Source: Bacteroidales bacterium
Lineage (GTDB): Bacteria > Bacteroidota > Bacteroidia > Bacteroidales > UBA4417
Direction: 5' to 3'
DNA length: 64,000 nt
Assembly (NCBI GenBank): GCA_030654075.1
Contig: JAURYB010000027.1
Location: 27,671-91,670, forward strand
Positions within the stretch are counted from its first letter, which is position 1. Every line of letters starts with the position of its first letter. The translations under genes were made by a program, and so were the position numbers. This document shows, piece after piece, positions 18,801 through 27,536 of this stretch. A model generated the notes under the pieces. It made no database searches. It was not told the origin of the DNA and saw only the letters and a list, made by a program, of their open reading frames with translations.

Positions 18801-18823
18801 CGGCTATAGCCGAAACGCAGTAG
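15818..18823 (+). CDS. Large tetratricopeptide-repeat protein, exported
   Basis: 1001 residues. A signal peptide (MNRSRILTLAFCILISSLYLQVSAQ) is followed by TPR-like helical repeats over nearly the whole length; units such as YFKVGYAYFKTDDLKKARENF, NYNIGYCYFKKKDYTKAANGF and ALYEIGLTYNVLNRDNEALTYF are plain, with the G-Y-A/F-P TPR spacing. The repeat style resembles YfgC/BamD-like and Tol-Pal associated TPR proteins that act in the periplasm, but no catalytic module is present. The next gene, 57 bases downstream on the same strand, encodes an outer-membrane barrel; I infer a common transcript and a periplasmic scaffold role at the outer membrane. Confidence 0.85.
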   Translation: MNRSRILTLAFCILISSLYLQVSAQNTSIYSNPQASYDQAVDLFTKAKYGSAQVIFDELAIGEQSNIQAGSEYYAAMCAAQLYHPDASARFEKFIETYPQNAQVNDANFELAKLQLSNKEYKKAIESFNKVERFELSQEKQDEYYFKVGYAYFKTDDLKKARENFALLTEKPNKYNIPANYYYGHIAYSEKNYETALIHFERVSADETFRDVVNYYIVQIYALQGRYDELLAKSLPLLELGSDKKTAEIARLTADAYFHQKEYKTALKYFNQYLDSKPSSVSVADNYEIAFANYKNGNYSQAIKYFQLVTSGQDSLSQNAYYHLGDCYLKTNQKRFAFNAFNSAFKIKGDPQLTEEALFNYAKLAVELSYNPYNEAVTALQDYLSKYPESIRRDELYGYLADLYLLTKNYKNALISIQHIKKRSTRLDAAFQKIAYFRGVELFNESDYDGSILLFAQARELTSDNSIKALSSYWTGEAYYRTARWDEAADAFNKFLVTPGATKQQLFSTANYNIGYCYFKKKDYTKAANGFRKYLAEKKTDLKMTADANLRLGDCFFMIKDYSTAVEYYLKAATSKGSDSDYALYQAGISYGVQGELENKIATLRKMLQSYSKSNYTDDALYEIGLTYNVLNRDNEALTYFQRVGKEFPYSPYVKKSLLKTGLIYFNQNRDQEALTTLKRVAKDYPGTPESKEALGSVKSIYVEMNQVDEYVDFTKEVPQADISRSEQDSLTYIAAENQYMNGNCDKANDGFTKYISKFPEGSFILEANFYKAECDYRAQRFDNALKNYEFILGQPRSRFTANAATRAAQINHQRGNYETALESYILLEETADQPGMIMNALAGQMQCNYALKRYGLAVQSAQKLLAVDKLSDNLATEAHFTIARSAYALTNTDLARREFEETVKLSKNEMAAEAKYMLAQLEFENEEYEKCEKSVFALSEGYASYDYWVAKGFLLLSDVYVKKGNTFQAKSTLQSIIDNYQGNDLVTIAKEKLAAIAETQ

Positions 18824-18880
18824 GTGAAAACAGTAAAGCCCCACCAGAAAGTTGATTAAAATTTTAATTTTCAAAAGCTT

Positions 18881-20614
18881 ATGAAAGTGTCAAAATATAA
18901 AATCTTTACCGTTACACTGGTTTGTTCAATTATATCTGTTGTATCAACAACGGCATTTGCGCAGGACAAACAGGTTAAACCGACTAAAACCTACAACGAA
19001 GAAATTACGGTAGTTGCTCCTTTCGACCCGATTATTCCCGACGCGTTTAAAATTAGCAGCAACCCGGCTATCGACGATTCCATTACAAAAGTTCCTGTAA
19101 TGAATTATTCAATTGCTCCACGGATGGCGGATGTTAAACCTGTGATTGAACCACTGCCCGCAGTTAAGCTGGTGGCCGAACCGATAAGTAAGCTATACCG
19201 GAATTATATCCGTGCCGGAGCAGGGAATTATTCCGCCTTATATGGTGAATTATTTATGAGCTCTCTGCGATCCAAACAATATCTTACATCGGTTCATCTT
19301 AAACATCAGTCGGCTGCAGGTAAGATAAAAGATTATGGTCCTCCTACAAACAGCCGAAACGAAGCTGATGTAACTGCCACAAAATATTTCGACGAGCTCA
19401 CTTTAACAGGAAAAGCATACTACTACCGTGACGGGCTTCACCTGTATGGCTACAAGCCTGGTGATTTCCCTGATACGGTTATTGAAAAAGATGATGTTAA
19501 ACAGCGCTATTATACTGCCGGCGCGTCAGCTACATTCAGCAGCAATTACAAGGATAAAGATAAACTTAATCATTCTGTCGGGTTTTCCTTTTACCATATG
19601 GCCGGGTTGAACGAAGCCAGAGAAAATAATGTACATCTTACATCTACCTTTGATAAACGCTACGATTTGTTTAAAGTTGGCTTCGACCAGGTACTGGGTG
19701 TAACAGCCGGATATAATCACCTCAACCAGATCGATTCGCTGGGAAAAACCAATAGCGGAATTCTTACAATAAATCCCTTTATTAAAGCCGACGTAAATGA
19801 GTATAGTTTTATGGCAGGAATTAATCTGAAAATTGCTACCGGACCGGTTTCAATTGTCAGGTTATATCCTGTTGCCGAAGCTAGGCTTGAACTTATACCT
19901 GATGTATTAAAACTGTATGCCGGGTTTACCGGTAGCATGGAGCGATCTTCGTTACAAAACATCACAGAACAGAATTTATATATCAGCTCCGTGATTCCAT
20001 GGAATTACGAATATGAAAAATTCAGGATTTACGGAGGTTTCAAGAGTAATATCAGCCGGATATTCAATTTTAACGGAAGCATTTCAAGCAGCACTTTCGA
20101 AAACAATCCGCTTTTTGTAACTGACACTAATGCATATCTTCTGAACAGCTTTACAGTGATTTACGACAATATCAACGCAGTAAAAATCAAAGGCGAACTT
20201 GAATTTGTAAAGTCAGAACACCTGCGGTTGGCTCTTAACGGAACTTACACGCATTATAAAACTCTACGTCAGCAATACGCGTGGTACAAACCGGCTTATG
20301 AAGTGGAATTCACCGCCAGGTACGACATACAAAGTAAAATCGTTGTTACAGCTAAAGCCGTTTTTAATGGTCCGGTATGGGCACTCACTCCAAAAACAGA
20401 TTCAATTACAGGTGAAACAATCAAACCCTATACAATGGCTGCTACAGAACTGAAAGGCTGGGCAGATCTGAATCTTGGAGCCGAATACCGCTTTACAAAA
20501 GCACTTTCATTCTGGATTAACTTTAACAATCTTACCAATAATAAATATTACCGGTGGAATAATTACCGGTCCTATGGATTTAACCTGATGGGCGGGGTTA
20601 GTTATTCTTTCTGA
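18881..20614 (+). CDS. Outer-membrane beta-barrel protein (TonB-receptor-like)
   Basis: 577 residues with signal peptide (cleavage likely after STTAFA), a ~90-residue Pro-rich segment (TKTYNEEITVVAPFDPIIP), then alternating amphipathic beta strands to the end. The C-terminus ...RFTKALSFWINFNNLTNNKYYRWNNY...GGVSYSF is like the last strands of TonB-dependent receptors and ends in an aromatic residue, as outer-membrane barrels do. It lacks a plug domain, so it is too short to be a full receptor. It follows the TPR gene by 57 bases. Substrate and function are not known to me. Confidence 0.75.
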   Translation: MKVSKYKIFTVTLVCSIISVVSTTAFAQDKQVKPTKTYNEEITVVAPFDPIIPDAFKISSNPAIDDSITKVPVMNYSIAPRMADVKPVIEPLPAVKLVAEPISKLYRNYIRAGAGNYSALYGELFMSSLRSKQYLTSVHLKHQSAAGKIKDYGPPTNSRNEADVTATKYFDELTLTGKAYYYRDGLHLYGYKPGDFPDTVIEKDDVKQRYYTAGASATFSSNYKDKDKLNHSVGFSFYHMAGLNEARENNVHLTSTFDKRYDLFKVGFDQVLGVTAGYNHLNQIDSLGKTNSGILTINPFIKADVNEYSFMAGINLKIATGPVSIVRLYPVAEARLELIPDVLKLYAGFTGSMERSSLQNITEQNLYISSVIPWNYEYEKFRIYGGFKSNISRIFNFNGSISSSTFENNPLFVTDTNAYLLNSFTVIYDNINAVKIKGELEFVKSEHLRLALNGTYTHYKTLRQQYAWYKPAYEVEFTARYDIQSKIVVTAKAVFNGPVWALTPKTDSITGETIKPYTMAATELKGWADLNLGAEYRFTKALSFWINFNNLTNNKYYRWNNYRSYGFNLMGGVSYSF

Positions 20615-20874
20615 GAGGAAAAGGAAAATGGAAAATGGAAAATAGAAAATGGGTAGATGGGTAGATGATGAGAGTTTCCTTCTGAGAGGTGTAGGAAAAT
20701 GGAAAATGGAAAATAGTAAATAGAAAATGGTAGATGGTTTGTGCTGTTTGGATATAATGTAAATGGCATACTCATATGAACAGTTACCTGAATCTGAATT
20801 GGTATCAAAAGTATATTAAAAACGTAACTGTACATTATAAACCATTTTCCAATAACCATTTTCTATTTTCTATT
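20609..20874. repeat. Direct and inverted repeat region after the barrel gene
   Basis: A block starting TTCTGAGAGG and running into GGAAAATGGAAAATGG repeats occurs at 20609 and again at 20680 (offset 71); the first copy overlaps the stop codon of the barrel gene. At 20839-20872 the complementary sequence ACCATTTTCTATTT occurs, able to pair with AAATAGAAAATGGT near 20718-20733. The region lies between two convergent genes and may form a long imperfect hairpin that terminates both. Confidence 0.7.
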
Positions 20875-20885
20875 TTGAATACCCA

Positions 20886-22253
20886 CTAATCAATCATCAC
20901 CTCCTCCGTCACTAAAGGTCTTTGCTTCACAACAACCTTAGTTTTCCAGTTGCCTTTTAAATAATACAGGTACGAAAGCGACATTCCAATAAACCAGGCG
21001 ACAGGAATTGACCACCAGATACCATCCACGCCGAAATAGCGCGAAAGTATCCATGCTGCCGGAATACGAATCACCCAAAGAGAAAACAGCGTTATGAACA
21101 TAGGAATCAGTGTATCGCCGGCACCGCGCATCACACCTCCTATCACAAACATAGCAGAGAAAAAAACATAGAAGGAACTCACAATAACCAGGTATTCAGC
21201 TCCTATTGCAATAACAGCTGAATCATCGGTAAAAAGATGCATAAGTTGCTGCCGGAAAACAATAACAAGTAAACTGGTCAGCAATGCCAGCGCTCCCGAC
21301 ATCATCAAGGTTGCTTTAAATCCTTGTTTTACTCTTTCGGGTTTATTTGCGCCCAGGTTCTGACCAACAAATGTAGAAAGCGCTGCTCCAAAATTCATGG
21401 CCGGCATACCTGCAAGTGAGTCCAACCGCATGGCCACACTGTAAGCTGCGATAACATCTGTACCAAAACCATTTACAATACGGGTTACAGCCAACATTCC
21501 CATCGAAACAAAGGTTTGCTGCAGCCCGGTTGGCAATCCAATCATAAGGCTTTTCCGAAAGATCGCCTTGTCGAAAACAAGCCTGAGACTATTCAATTTA
21601 ACAATTTCATGAGTACGGTTAAGGTAGATTATACCCGAAAAAAAAGCACCAGCCTGCGCAATCACTGTTGCCCAGGCAGATCCTGCGACGCCCCATTTGA
21701 AAACCGCCACAAACAGCCAGACGAGAATTGCATTCATCACTGTTGAAAAAATAAGAAAATAAAGTGGCGTTTTCGAATCGCCCAATCCACGCAACACTGA
21801 ACTGATTCCATTGAATCCGAAAAAGAAAATTGTGCCTGTCAAATATACATTGAAATATGTAATTGCCTGTGGCATAACATCCTCAGGCAGTTTTATAAGC
21901 CTGAAAATCGGGCCACTTAATGTAATGCCAAGTATGGTAACCAGAATTGAAGCAAAGAACAGGAAGATGTACATGGTTTCGATGGAACGTTTTACCATCT
22001 TCATATCCCTGGCACCGAAATACTGGGAAACAATAATTGTTGTTCCCATGGCCACGCCAACTACAAATGAAATAAGCATGAAAATCAGCGGAAATGAAGC
22101 GCCAACTGCGGCCAAGGCTTGCTTGCCAATATAACGGCCTACTATAATACTATCGACAACAGTGTATAACTGCTGAAATACGTTTCCAATAAGCATAGGG
22201 ATGGCAAACTTAAAAATAAGGCTTCCGCTGTTGCCCTCGGTCAGGTTTTTCAT
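20886..22253 (-). CDS. MATE family efflux transporter
   Basis: A 455-residue multidrug and toxin extrusion protein, a cation-coupled antiporter of the inner membrane. The N-terminus MKNLTEGNSGSLIFKFAIPM and the segment QQLYTVVDSIIVGRYIGKQALAAVGAS are characteristic. Two homologous halves of six membrane segments can be seen, the second half starting near residue 230 with LMIGLPTGLQQTFVSMGMLA. Substrate cannot be predicted. On the minus strand it follows the receiver-Hpt gene with a 243-base gap. A TACTTTTG -7-like box lies right at its start (22258-22265), which would imply a very short or leaderless message; that is weak evidence. Confidence 0.93.
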   Translation of the reverse strand: MKNLTEGNSGSLIFKFAIPMLIGNVFQQLYTVVDSIIVGRYIGKQALAAVGASFPLIFMLISFVVGVAMGTTIIVSQYFGARDMKMVKRSIETMYIFLFFASILVTILGITLSGPIFRLIKLPEDVMPQAITYFNVYLTGTIFFFGFNGISSVLRGLGDSKTPLYFLIFSTVMNAILVWLFVAVFKWGVAGSAWATVIAQAGAFFSGIIYLNRTHEIVKLNSLRLVFDKAIFRKSLMIGLPTGLQQTFVSMGMLAVTRIVNGFGTDVIAAYSVAMRLDSLAGMPAMNFGAALSTFVGQNLGANKPERVKQGFKATLMMSGALALLTSLLVIVFRQQLMHLFTDDSAVIAIGAEYLVIVSSFYVFFSAMFVIGGVMRGAGDTLIPMFITLFSLWVIRIPAAWILSRYFGVDGIWWSIPVAWFIGMSLSYLYYLKGNWKTKVVVKQRPLVTEEVMID

Positions 22254-22496
22254 TCGTCAAAAGTAATGGATTCGAACTCAAATTTATTATTAATCAGATG
22301 ATGTTATACCAATTAACCGGATATTTATAAAGGAGGCTGAATTATTTCGAATCATTCAAAGCCATGATGAGATATTAGCCTACAAATATTCATTAAAGTC
22401 CAGAAAGCCAGTTCGAGATCGGAATAAATACGATATGGAAAATATTCACCAAAGAGTTGGTAAACAGCAAAAAGCTAAAGGATTAAAGAAAATGTC

Positions 22497-23264
22497 CTAT
22501 GAAAGCAGATCTGTTCTCATTTGCTCAACCATGAGGAGGATTTTTTTCTCAGCGCTGTTAATCAGATCAGGAAGTTGTTCTTTATTGTCATTTGCTCTCG
22601 CATAATCTTCAATCATCTGGAAAGTTTGCTGCAAACCAGCTGCTCCGAAAAACGAAAAATGCGGTTTAAGTTTATGCGCTTGTTGCCTCACCGTTTCCAT
22701 TTCATCCAATTCAAACGCTTTTTTGATTGCGGCAATTGAGCCAGGTGTGTTCTCAACAAACATTTCAACAATTGAACGGACAAAATCCGGTTCATCTGCT
22801 TCAAACATATCCAACGAATATAGTTTTCCTTTCGAAGTGCCGTTTTCCTGCTTTACATCAGATGAAGATGCCATTGTATCTGATTCGTTAAGTATATACC
22901 TCGATAATTTTGTTTTAAGCTCCCGCTTGGTTATTGGTTTTTGCAAATAATCATCAAATCCGGCTGTGGCCACAATTCCCATAATATTTTCATCATTGTG
23001 TGCTGTGAGGGCAATGATAATATGTTTTTTTCCACTTTGTTCCTCGCGTTTCCTGAGTATTAACGCAGCTTCCAGACCGGTAATGCCGGGCATTTCAATA
23101 TCCATTAAAATAATACTGGGTTCTACTCCATCGATTTGGGAAATCAACCTATCAGCGCTATCCATGCATAAACAGTCATATCCAATTTGCTTTAAATACT
23201 TTGAGAACAGAAGACGATCTGAATCAGAGTCTTCGACTAGTATTATCGTACGGTTAACGATCAT
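22497..23264 (-). CDS. Receiver-Hpt phosphorelay protein
   Basis: 255 residues in two modules. The receiver (1-125) has acidic pair E11/D12, phosphoacceptor D55 in ILMDIEMPG, and K109. The C-terminal Hpt domain (about 148-250) has the phosphohistidine motif QAHKLKPHF with H197. Such stand-alone receiver-Hpt proteins usually pass phosphate between a hybrid kinase and a final regulator, because they lack both kinase and DNA-binding domains. No kinase is adjacent, so its partner is elsewhere. A -7-like box at 23289 precedes it. Confidence 0.88.
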   Translation of the reverse strand: MIVNRTIILVEDSDSDRLLFSKYLKQIGYDCLCMDSADRLISQIDGVEPSIILMDIEMPGITGLEAALILRKREEQSGKKHIIIALTAHNDENIMGIVATAGFDDYLQKPITKRELKTKLSRYILNESDTMASSSDVKQENGTSKGKLYSLDMFEADEPDFVRSIVEMFVENTPGSIAAIKKAFELDEMETVRQQAHKLKPHFSFFGAAGLQQTFQMIEDYARANDNKEQLPDLINSAEKKILLMVEQMRTDLLS

Positions 23265-23288
23265 CCGGCAGCGCTATTATTAAGTAAA

Positions 23289-23296
23289 CAAAAGTA
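23289..23296 (-). promoter_or_regulatory. Candidate -7 box for the receiver-Hpt gene
   Basis: On the minus strand the bases read TACTTTTG, fitting TAnnTTTG. Start of transcription would be near 23283, 19 bases before the ATG. No convincing -33 element. Confidence 0.4.
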
Positions 23297-23327
23297 ACAA
23301 CTATTTCATTATGAAATACATCAGAGA

Positions 23328-24389
23328 CTAAAAATCTCCGTTTTCACGCTGAATTAATGCTTTTGTCGAGAGCAAACCGCAGGCCGCGTCAATATCAAGT
23401 CCTCGTGAAGCTCTTATCGTTGTTACAATTCCCTTTTCATTAAGCGCACGTTGAAATTCAACCAAGCGATCCTCATTTGTTGGAGGAAGCGGAACATTAG
23501 GTACCGGATGAAAACGGATCAGGTTTATCCGGCAACGTGTTTTATTCAGCAAACGCGCCAGTTCTTTAACATGTTTTTGCGTATCGTTCAATTCGCCAAA
23601 AACAATGTATTCGATTGATACCCTGCGGTATTTACCCAGGTCGGCACGATTAATAGTATCAATTACATCTTTAATAGGATAAACATGCTGAATAGGCATC
23701 AGCTTGCGGCGCTCCTCATCAAACGGTGAATGCATACTTACAGCCAGGTTGCATTTGCTTTCGCGCAGAAACACCTCCATGGCCGGAACAATTCCGATTG
23801 TAGAAACAGTAACTTTACGCGCGCTCAGTTCAAAACCATACGCGGCTGTTAAAATTTCCTGCGCCTTCATTACTTCTTCAGCGTTATCGAAAGGTTCTCC
23901 CATTCCCATGAAAACGATATTTGTTATCTGTTCTCTTTCAGGAATACTGCGCAGCTGATTGATGATTTGCCCTGCCGATAATTGAGCCTGAAATCCCTGC
24001 CGGCCTGTGGCACAGAACAAACAACCCATTTTACAACCTACCTGCGAAGAAACACAGAGTGTATTTCGCCTGGCATCGGGAATAAAAGCCGTTTCGATAA
24101 ACTTATGACTACTGACCGGAAACAGGTATTTTTTAGTTCCATCCGCTGATTGCTGAACTTTCACCGGATCAGAAACGCCCAGGTCATAATGCTCAGCCAG
24201 CAATAAGCGGACTTTCTTCGAAATATTCGTCATCTCATCGTACGACTGAATATTAGTTTTGTAAAGCCAGTAAGCAATTTGCGCGGCAACAAAAGCCGGA
24301 AGCCCAAGCTTGGCGGCAATACGTTTGAGATCGGGAAGAGTTTTACCCAGCAAATGTTCTTTGGGGACAATTGTTTCAGCGAATGACAT
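23328..24389 (-). CDS. rlmN: 23S rRNA (adenine2503-C2)-methyltransferase RlmN
   Basis: A radical-SAM enzyme that methylates A2503 of 23S rRNA and A37 of some tRNAs. The 353 residues carry the cluster motif C119-x3-C123-x2-C126 (CKMGCLFC), a conserved Cys112 seven residues before it, and the second catalytic Cys337 in DAACGLLSTK near the C-terminus, the pair used for the methyl-transfer mechanism. GMGEP (SAM binding) is also present. The gene begins three bases after the stop of a ferredoxin-reductase-like gene, so the two should be co-transcribed; the reductase could supply electrons for the radical chemistry (inference). Confidence 0.96.
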   Translation of the reverse strand: MSFAETIVPKEHLLGKTLPDLKRIAAKLGLPAFVAAQIAYWLYKTNIQSYDEMTNISKKVRLLLAEHYDLGVSDPVKVQQSADGTKKYLFPVSSHKFIETAFIPDARRNTLCVSSQVGCKMGCLFCATGRQGFQAQLSAGQIINQLRSIPEREQITNIVFMGMGEPFDNAEEVMKAQEILTAAYGFELSARKVTVSTIGIVPAMEVFLRESKCNLAVSMHSPFDEERRKLMPIQHVYPIKDVIDTINRADLGKYRRVSIEYIVFGELNDTQKHVKELARLLNKTRCRINLIRFHPVPNVPLPPTNEDRLVEFQRALNEKGIVTTIRASRGLDIDAACGLLSTKALIQRENGDF

Positions 24390-24392
24390 TTC

Positions 24393-25067
24393 TTAGAAGT
24401 AAATTTCGGCCACTACGTTACTAAACGGGACTCCTTTACTGAGTAGAATTTCCCTGCATTCAACAACCATTTCGGCGCTGCCGCAAAGATAGTACTTTTG
24501 ATCTTCAGGCAGGTTATCCAATGCTTCAAGATATTGCGTTACACGACCGTGATAAGTTCCTTCACCTTCCTGCTGCGAACAACAGCGAACATACCGTGAA
24601 CCAAAATCAGTAAGCAGTTCATCACTGAAATAAAAAGCGTCAAGCGTTCTTGATCCATGAATCAGGATTTTATTTGAACCTAAGCCGGAACGGTACATGC
24701 TGTAAAACGGTGCAATACCGGTTCCAGCTGCTATCCAGTAAGCCGGTTCATCCGAACCGGCATATGTACCAAATGGAACCGTGATCCATAAAGTATCATC
24801 AGGTCTTAATATTGCAAGATTAGGTGTGAGTTTTCCGCCAGGTTTTATATTATACAGAAGCGAGATATTTTCATCGTTTTCACCACTGGCAATGCTATAA
24901 AGCCGCGCGTCATCATTTGATGAAACAGCTATACCCAGCACCTGCCCGGCTCTGAACGCGAAATCACGTTTAAACGAAAGCAGAAATACGTTGGGTGAAA
25001 TTTCAGTGTTCGAAAGTATGGTAACCGATTTAAATTTAACGTTCGGTTTTGATTCAACAGAGTTCAT
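24393..25067 (-). CDS. Ferredoxin/flavodoxin-NADP reductase-like oxidoreductase
   Basis: 224 residues of the FNR fold: FAD-binding motif RLYSIAS near 55-61, the NAD(P)-binding GTGIAPFYS near 112-120, and YLCGSAEMV near 195-203, ending in the aromatic EIYF typical of the family's C-terminal stacking residue. It should move electrons between NAD(P)H and a one-electron carrier. Immediate cotranscription with rlmN (3-base gap) suggests, but does not prove, a role in feeding that radical-SAM enzyme; in E. coli flavodoxin reductase serves radical-SAM enzymes in trans. Confidence 0.85.
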   Translation of the reverse strand: MNSVESKPNVKFKSVTILSNTEISPNVFLLSFKRDFAFRAGQVLGIAVSSNDDARLYSIASGENDENISLLYNIKPGGKLTPNLAILRPDDTLWITVPFGTYAGSDEPAYWIAAGTGIAPFYSMYRSGLGSNKILIHGSRTLDAFYFSDELLTDFGSRYVRCCSQQEGEGTYHGRVTQYLEALDNLPEDQKYYLCGSAEMVVECREILLSKGVPFSNVVAEIYF

Positions 25068-25273
25068 TACAAAAATTATGTTTAATTATTTAATTCAAAT
25101 ATTAAACGAACAGACGGCAAATTGGTTCAATGGGCTGGTTTATATTCCGGATATAAAAGTTAATTCTAGGTTGTTAACTCATATTTTACCTTTGAGATAG
25201 TTTACTGCGGTAAATTAACCTAATTACCACTAAAATATTTAAAGATCAAGAATAATATTTCGCGGATATTCCT

Positions 25274-25281
25274 TATATTTG
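25274..25281 (+). promoter_or_regulatory. Candidate -7 box for the small membrane protein
   Basis: TATATTTG fits the Bacteroidetes TAnnTTTG box; transcription would start near 25288, 60 bases before the ATG at 25350. No -33 TTG at standard spacing was found. Confidence 0.4.
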
Positions 25282-25349
25282 TTAAAATACAATCAAAATC
25301 CGGAATTAACATAACAGAATTCTATTAAATCAATCAAATAAATGATGTT

Positions 25350-25592
25350 ATGGAAACAGCACAAATCAACATTCTCCTTGTAGTGGCTGGCCTGGCAATT
25401 ATTATTTTAATCATGCTATTCCTGTCACAAAAAGACGAAAACAAGAAACTCTCATTTCTGGCGGGACTAGCATTCGCATTTATCATTGCCGGTATAATCT
25501 TTGGAGGAAACAAGCTGTTAGGCTATGGCTTAATCGGAACCGGAATAATTTTATCAATAATTGATATTATTATTAAAAGCAAGAAAGATTGA
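25350..25592 (+). CDS. Small membrane protein, unknown
   Basis: 80 residues with three predicted membrane segments: about 6-26 (INILLVVAGLAIIILIMLFL), 36-51 (FLAGLAFAFIIAGIIF) and 57-75 (LGYGLIGTGIILSIIDIII), and a basic end. I do not recognise a family. It has its own promoter candidate and its own terminator hairpin, which supports it being real. No function proposed. Confidence 0.65.
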   Translation: METAQINILLVVAGLAIIILIMLFLSQKDENKKLSFLAGLAFAFIIAGIIFGGNKLLGYGLIGTGIILSIIDIIIKSKKD

Positions 25593-25613
25593 ACAGACTT
25601 TATTCTTGCTTTT
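25575..25613 (+). terminator. Terminator overlapping the end of the small membrane gene
   Basis: AAAAGCAAGAA at 25575-25585 pairs perfectly with TTCTTGCTTTT at 25603-25613 (11 bp). The 5' arm covers the last codons of the gene and the stop codon at 25590-25592 lies in the loop. The A and T runs at the stem ends make it usable in both directions. Confidence 0.7.
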
Positions 25614-25651
25614 ATAAACGTCAATCAGAAATGCAGCAATAATCACCGTTT

Positions 25652-26038
25652 ATGATAACAAAAAGGCAAGACCATGAGCCACCGCTGGCAACCGATAAAT
25701 GGGGCTGGCGTTACCATCATATTGGTATTCCCACCCAGGGACCAATAAATAACGAAACCTATTTGCCGGAATTTAAACTTCATGCCGGTGGATTCGCTAC
25801 CAACCCATTTGGGATTGAATGGATGCGGTATGAAGCTGACAGTACAGTTCACGAATTGATTAAAAAAATACCTCATATTGCCTTTGAGGTGGATGATTTA
25901 GATTTAGAACTTAGTCGTCATGATTTTAATATTATTAAGAAACCGAATTCCCCTGCTGATGGAATAAGAGTTGTGATGATTGAGCACAATGGAGCGCCGA
26001 TTGAGCTAATTGAATTCAGTATACTTAAAGCGCAGTAA
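25652..26038 (+). CDS. VOC (glyoxalase/bleomycin-resistance) superfamily protein
   Basis: 128 residues with the paired beta-alpha-beta-beta-beta pattern of the vicinal oxygen chelate fold: WGWRYHHIGIPTQ at the start and IPHIAFEVDDLDLEL in the second half, ending in GAPIELIEF, where a metal-ligand Glu is usual. His22/His23 and the C-terminal Glu could bind metal. The substrate is unknown and many members are uncharacterised. Confidence 0.8.
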   Translation: MITKRQDHEPPLATDKWGWRYHHIGIPTQGPINNETYLPEFKLHAGGFATNPFGIEWMRYEADSTVHELIKKIPHIAFEVDDLDLELSRHDFNIIKKPNSPADGIRVVMIEHNGAPIELIEFSILKAQ

Positions 26039-26255
26039 ACTATTAAAACATCTATCCTAATATTACAGTATTTTTACTAAATTTGGCACTTAAACCTTAC
26101 TGTTTCCTACCTTGTATAAACCAAACGCAGCTTTCGCCACTTAGGTGATTTTAAACCTTCTGCTTTTATTGGCGTCAGGAATTAAGCATGTAACCCAGTA
26201 TCAGCGACTTTAACCTGTACAATCCGCATCAGTTACCTCGTAAACCTAACATAAA

Positions 26256-27371
26256 GTGGCTTATTATTACTTGTTTATAAACTTGGCTTTCATTATTTCA
26301 GGTTACATCTCAGGGTTACTTCTATTATCTTTTCCTATCCCTGACAATGATTTTTTAAAAAACTATACAATTTCATCCCGGATATTGGCGGCTTCCTACA
26401 TATTGCTGGCAGTGGTCAGCACAGTTGTTTTATTTCTCGGTTTAGCTGATTACCAGCCTGAATATTTGAAATTCTCAGGCTTATTAATTTCTTCAACCCA
26501 ATCACTGTTATTTTCATATACTCTGGTAACTCTTTTAAATCCACAACAAAGCAGGAAAAGAAACTCAATATTTAAAATTCATGCTCTGATTATCTTATTA
26601 TTTTTAATTGGGTATGTTTTGCTTTTCATGGTTCAAAATGAGCCTGTGTTAACTTCAATGCCCGATATCGCATTTAAATTTCTACAACCTTTGACCATTC
26701 TCCGGGTTACTTTTTTCGCTTTTTATCTTTACCAGATCATGGTATATAGCCTGATATTCAGCAAGGCCATAGGAAAATACAACAGTTCCATTGACAATTA
26801 TTTCTCGGAGACCGGTACAATCAAATTAAACTGGATTAAAGTTGCATTCATTTCTGCTCTGATCATTGGACTGATGGCCGTTATTTTTCAAACCCTGCCG
26901 AGCTTACTGTTTGATAATATTTTCACAACGGTTATCGTTGTTTTCTATACGGGTTTTGCTATAAATTTCATTCATTACAACAAGATTTATCACATCATTG
27001 AACCTGCTTTAAATACGTATACGCAGATTGAAATAGATCAAACTCCTAAGAAATCGGGTTGGGGTTTGTATAAACAAAAAATCCTGGAGAGCAAAATCTA
27101 TCTAAAAGAAGGCATCACGCTTATCGAAATGGCGCAATCGTTAAATGTTGGGCGTAGCACCTTGTCGAATTTTATCAATACCGAAGAAAACAAGAATTTC
27201 AATAACTGGATAAATCATTTGCGTATTTCTGAAGCCAAAAATCTGATGATCAGCAATCCGGATTCCCCGTTATCCTGCATTGCTATGAAAACAGGTTACA
27301 GCGAGCCATCCAATTTCAGCAGGGAATTCAAACAAATAACGGGTGAAACGCCTTTAGCCTGGAGAAAATGA
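26256..27371 (+). CDS. Membrane-anchored AraC-family transcriptional regulator
   Basis: 371 residues. The first ~245 hold about seven hydrophobic segments, an integral membrane sensor domain; the C-terminal ~100 are an AraC double helix-turn-helix with GITLIEMAQSLNVGRSTLSNFI and the signature SPLSCIAMKTGYSEPSNFSREFKQITGETP. The only possible start in the frame is GTG 26256. The architecture puts the DNA-binding part in the cytoplasm under a membrane sensor; the ligand is unknown. The next gene, a YdcF protein, is 165 bases downstream and could be a target. Confidence 0.85.
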   Translation: MAYYYLFINLAFIISGYISGLLLLSFPIPDNDFLKNYTISSRILAASYILLAVVSTVVLFLGLADYQPEYLKFSGLLISSTQSLLFSYTLVTLLNPQQSRKRNSIFKIHALIILLFLIGYVLLFMVQNEPVLTSMPDIAFKFLQPLTILRVTFFAFYLYQIMVYSLIFSKAIGKYNSSIDNYFSETGTIKLNWIKVAFISALIIGLMAVIFQTLPSLLFDNIFTTVIVVFYTGFAINFIHYNKIYHIIEPALNTYTQIEIDQTPKKSGWGLYKQKILESKIYLKEGITLIEMAQSLNVGRSTLSNFINTEENKNFNNWINHLRISEAKNLMISNPDSPLSCIAMKTGYSEPSNFSREFKQITGETPLAWRK

Positions 27372-27536
27372 TTTTCGTCGATATTGAAGTGTTTGGAGAA
27401 GAGGTACAGCTAGAGGCTTTTATGCAGGTATAAAGTTATTAATTTTGTGCAGCGTGGATTTTTTCTTCATTTTTTGTTCTATAATGGTTAATATTGCTTT
27501 ACTGTACATGAATAGAAAGGAATTAGTTACCTAAAT

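Noticed and set aside
22258..22265. Promoter box at the MATE gene start
   Set aside because: TACTTTTG is present but would place transcription at the start codon; too little evidence for a leaderless gene, so not listed as a feature.
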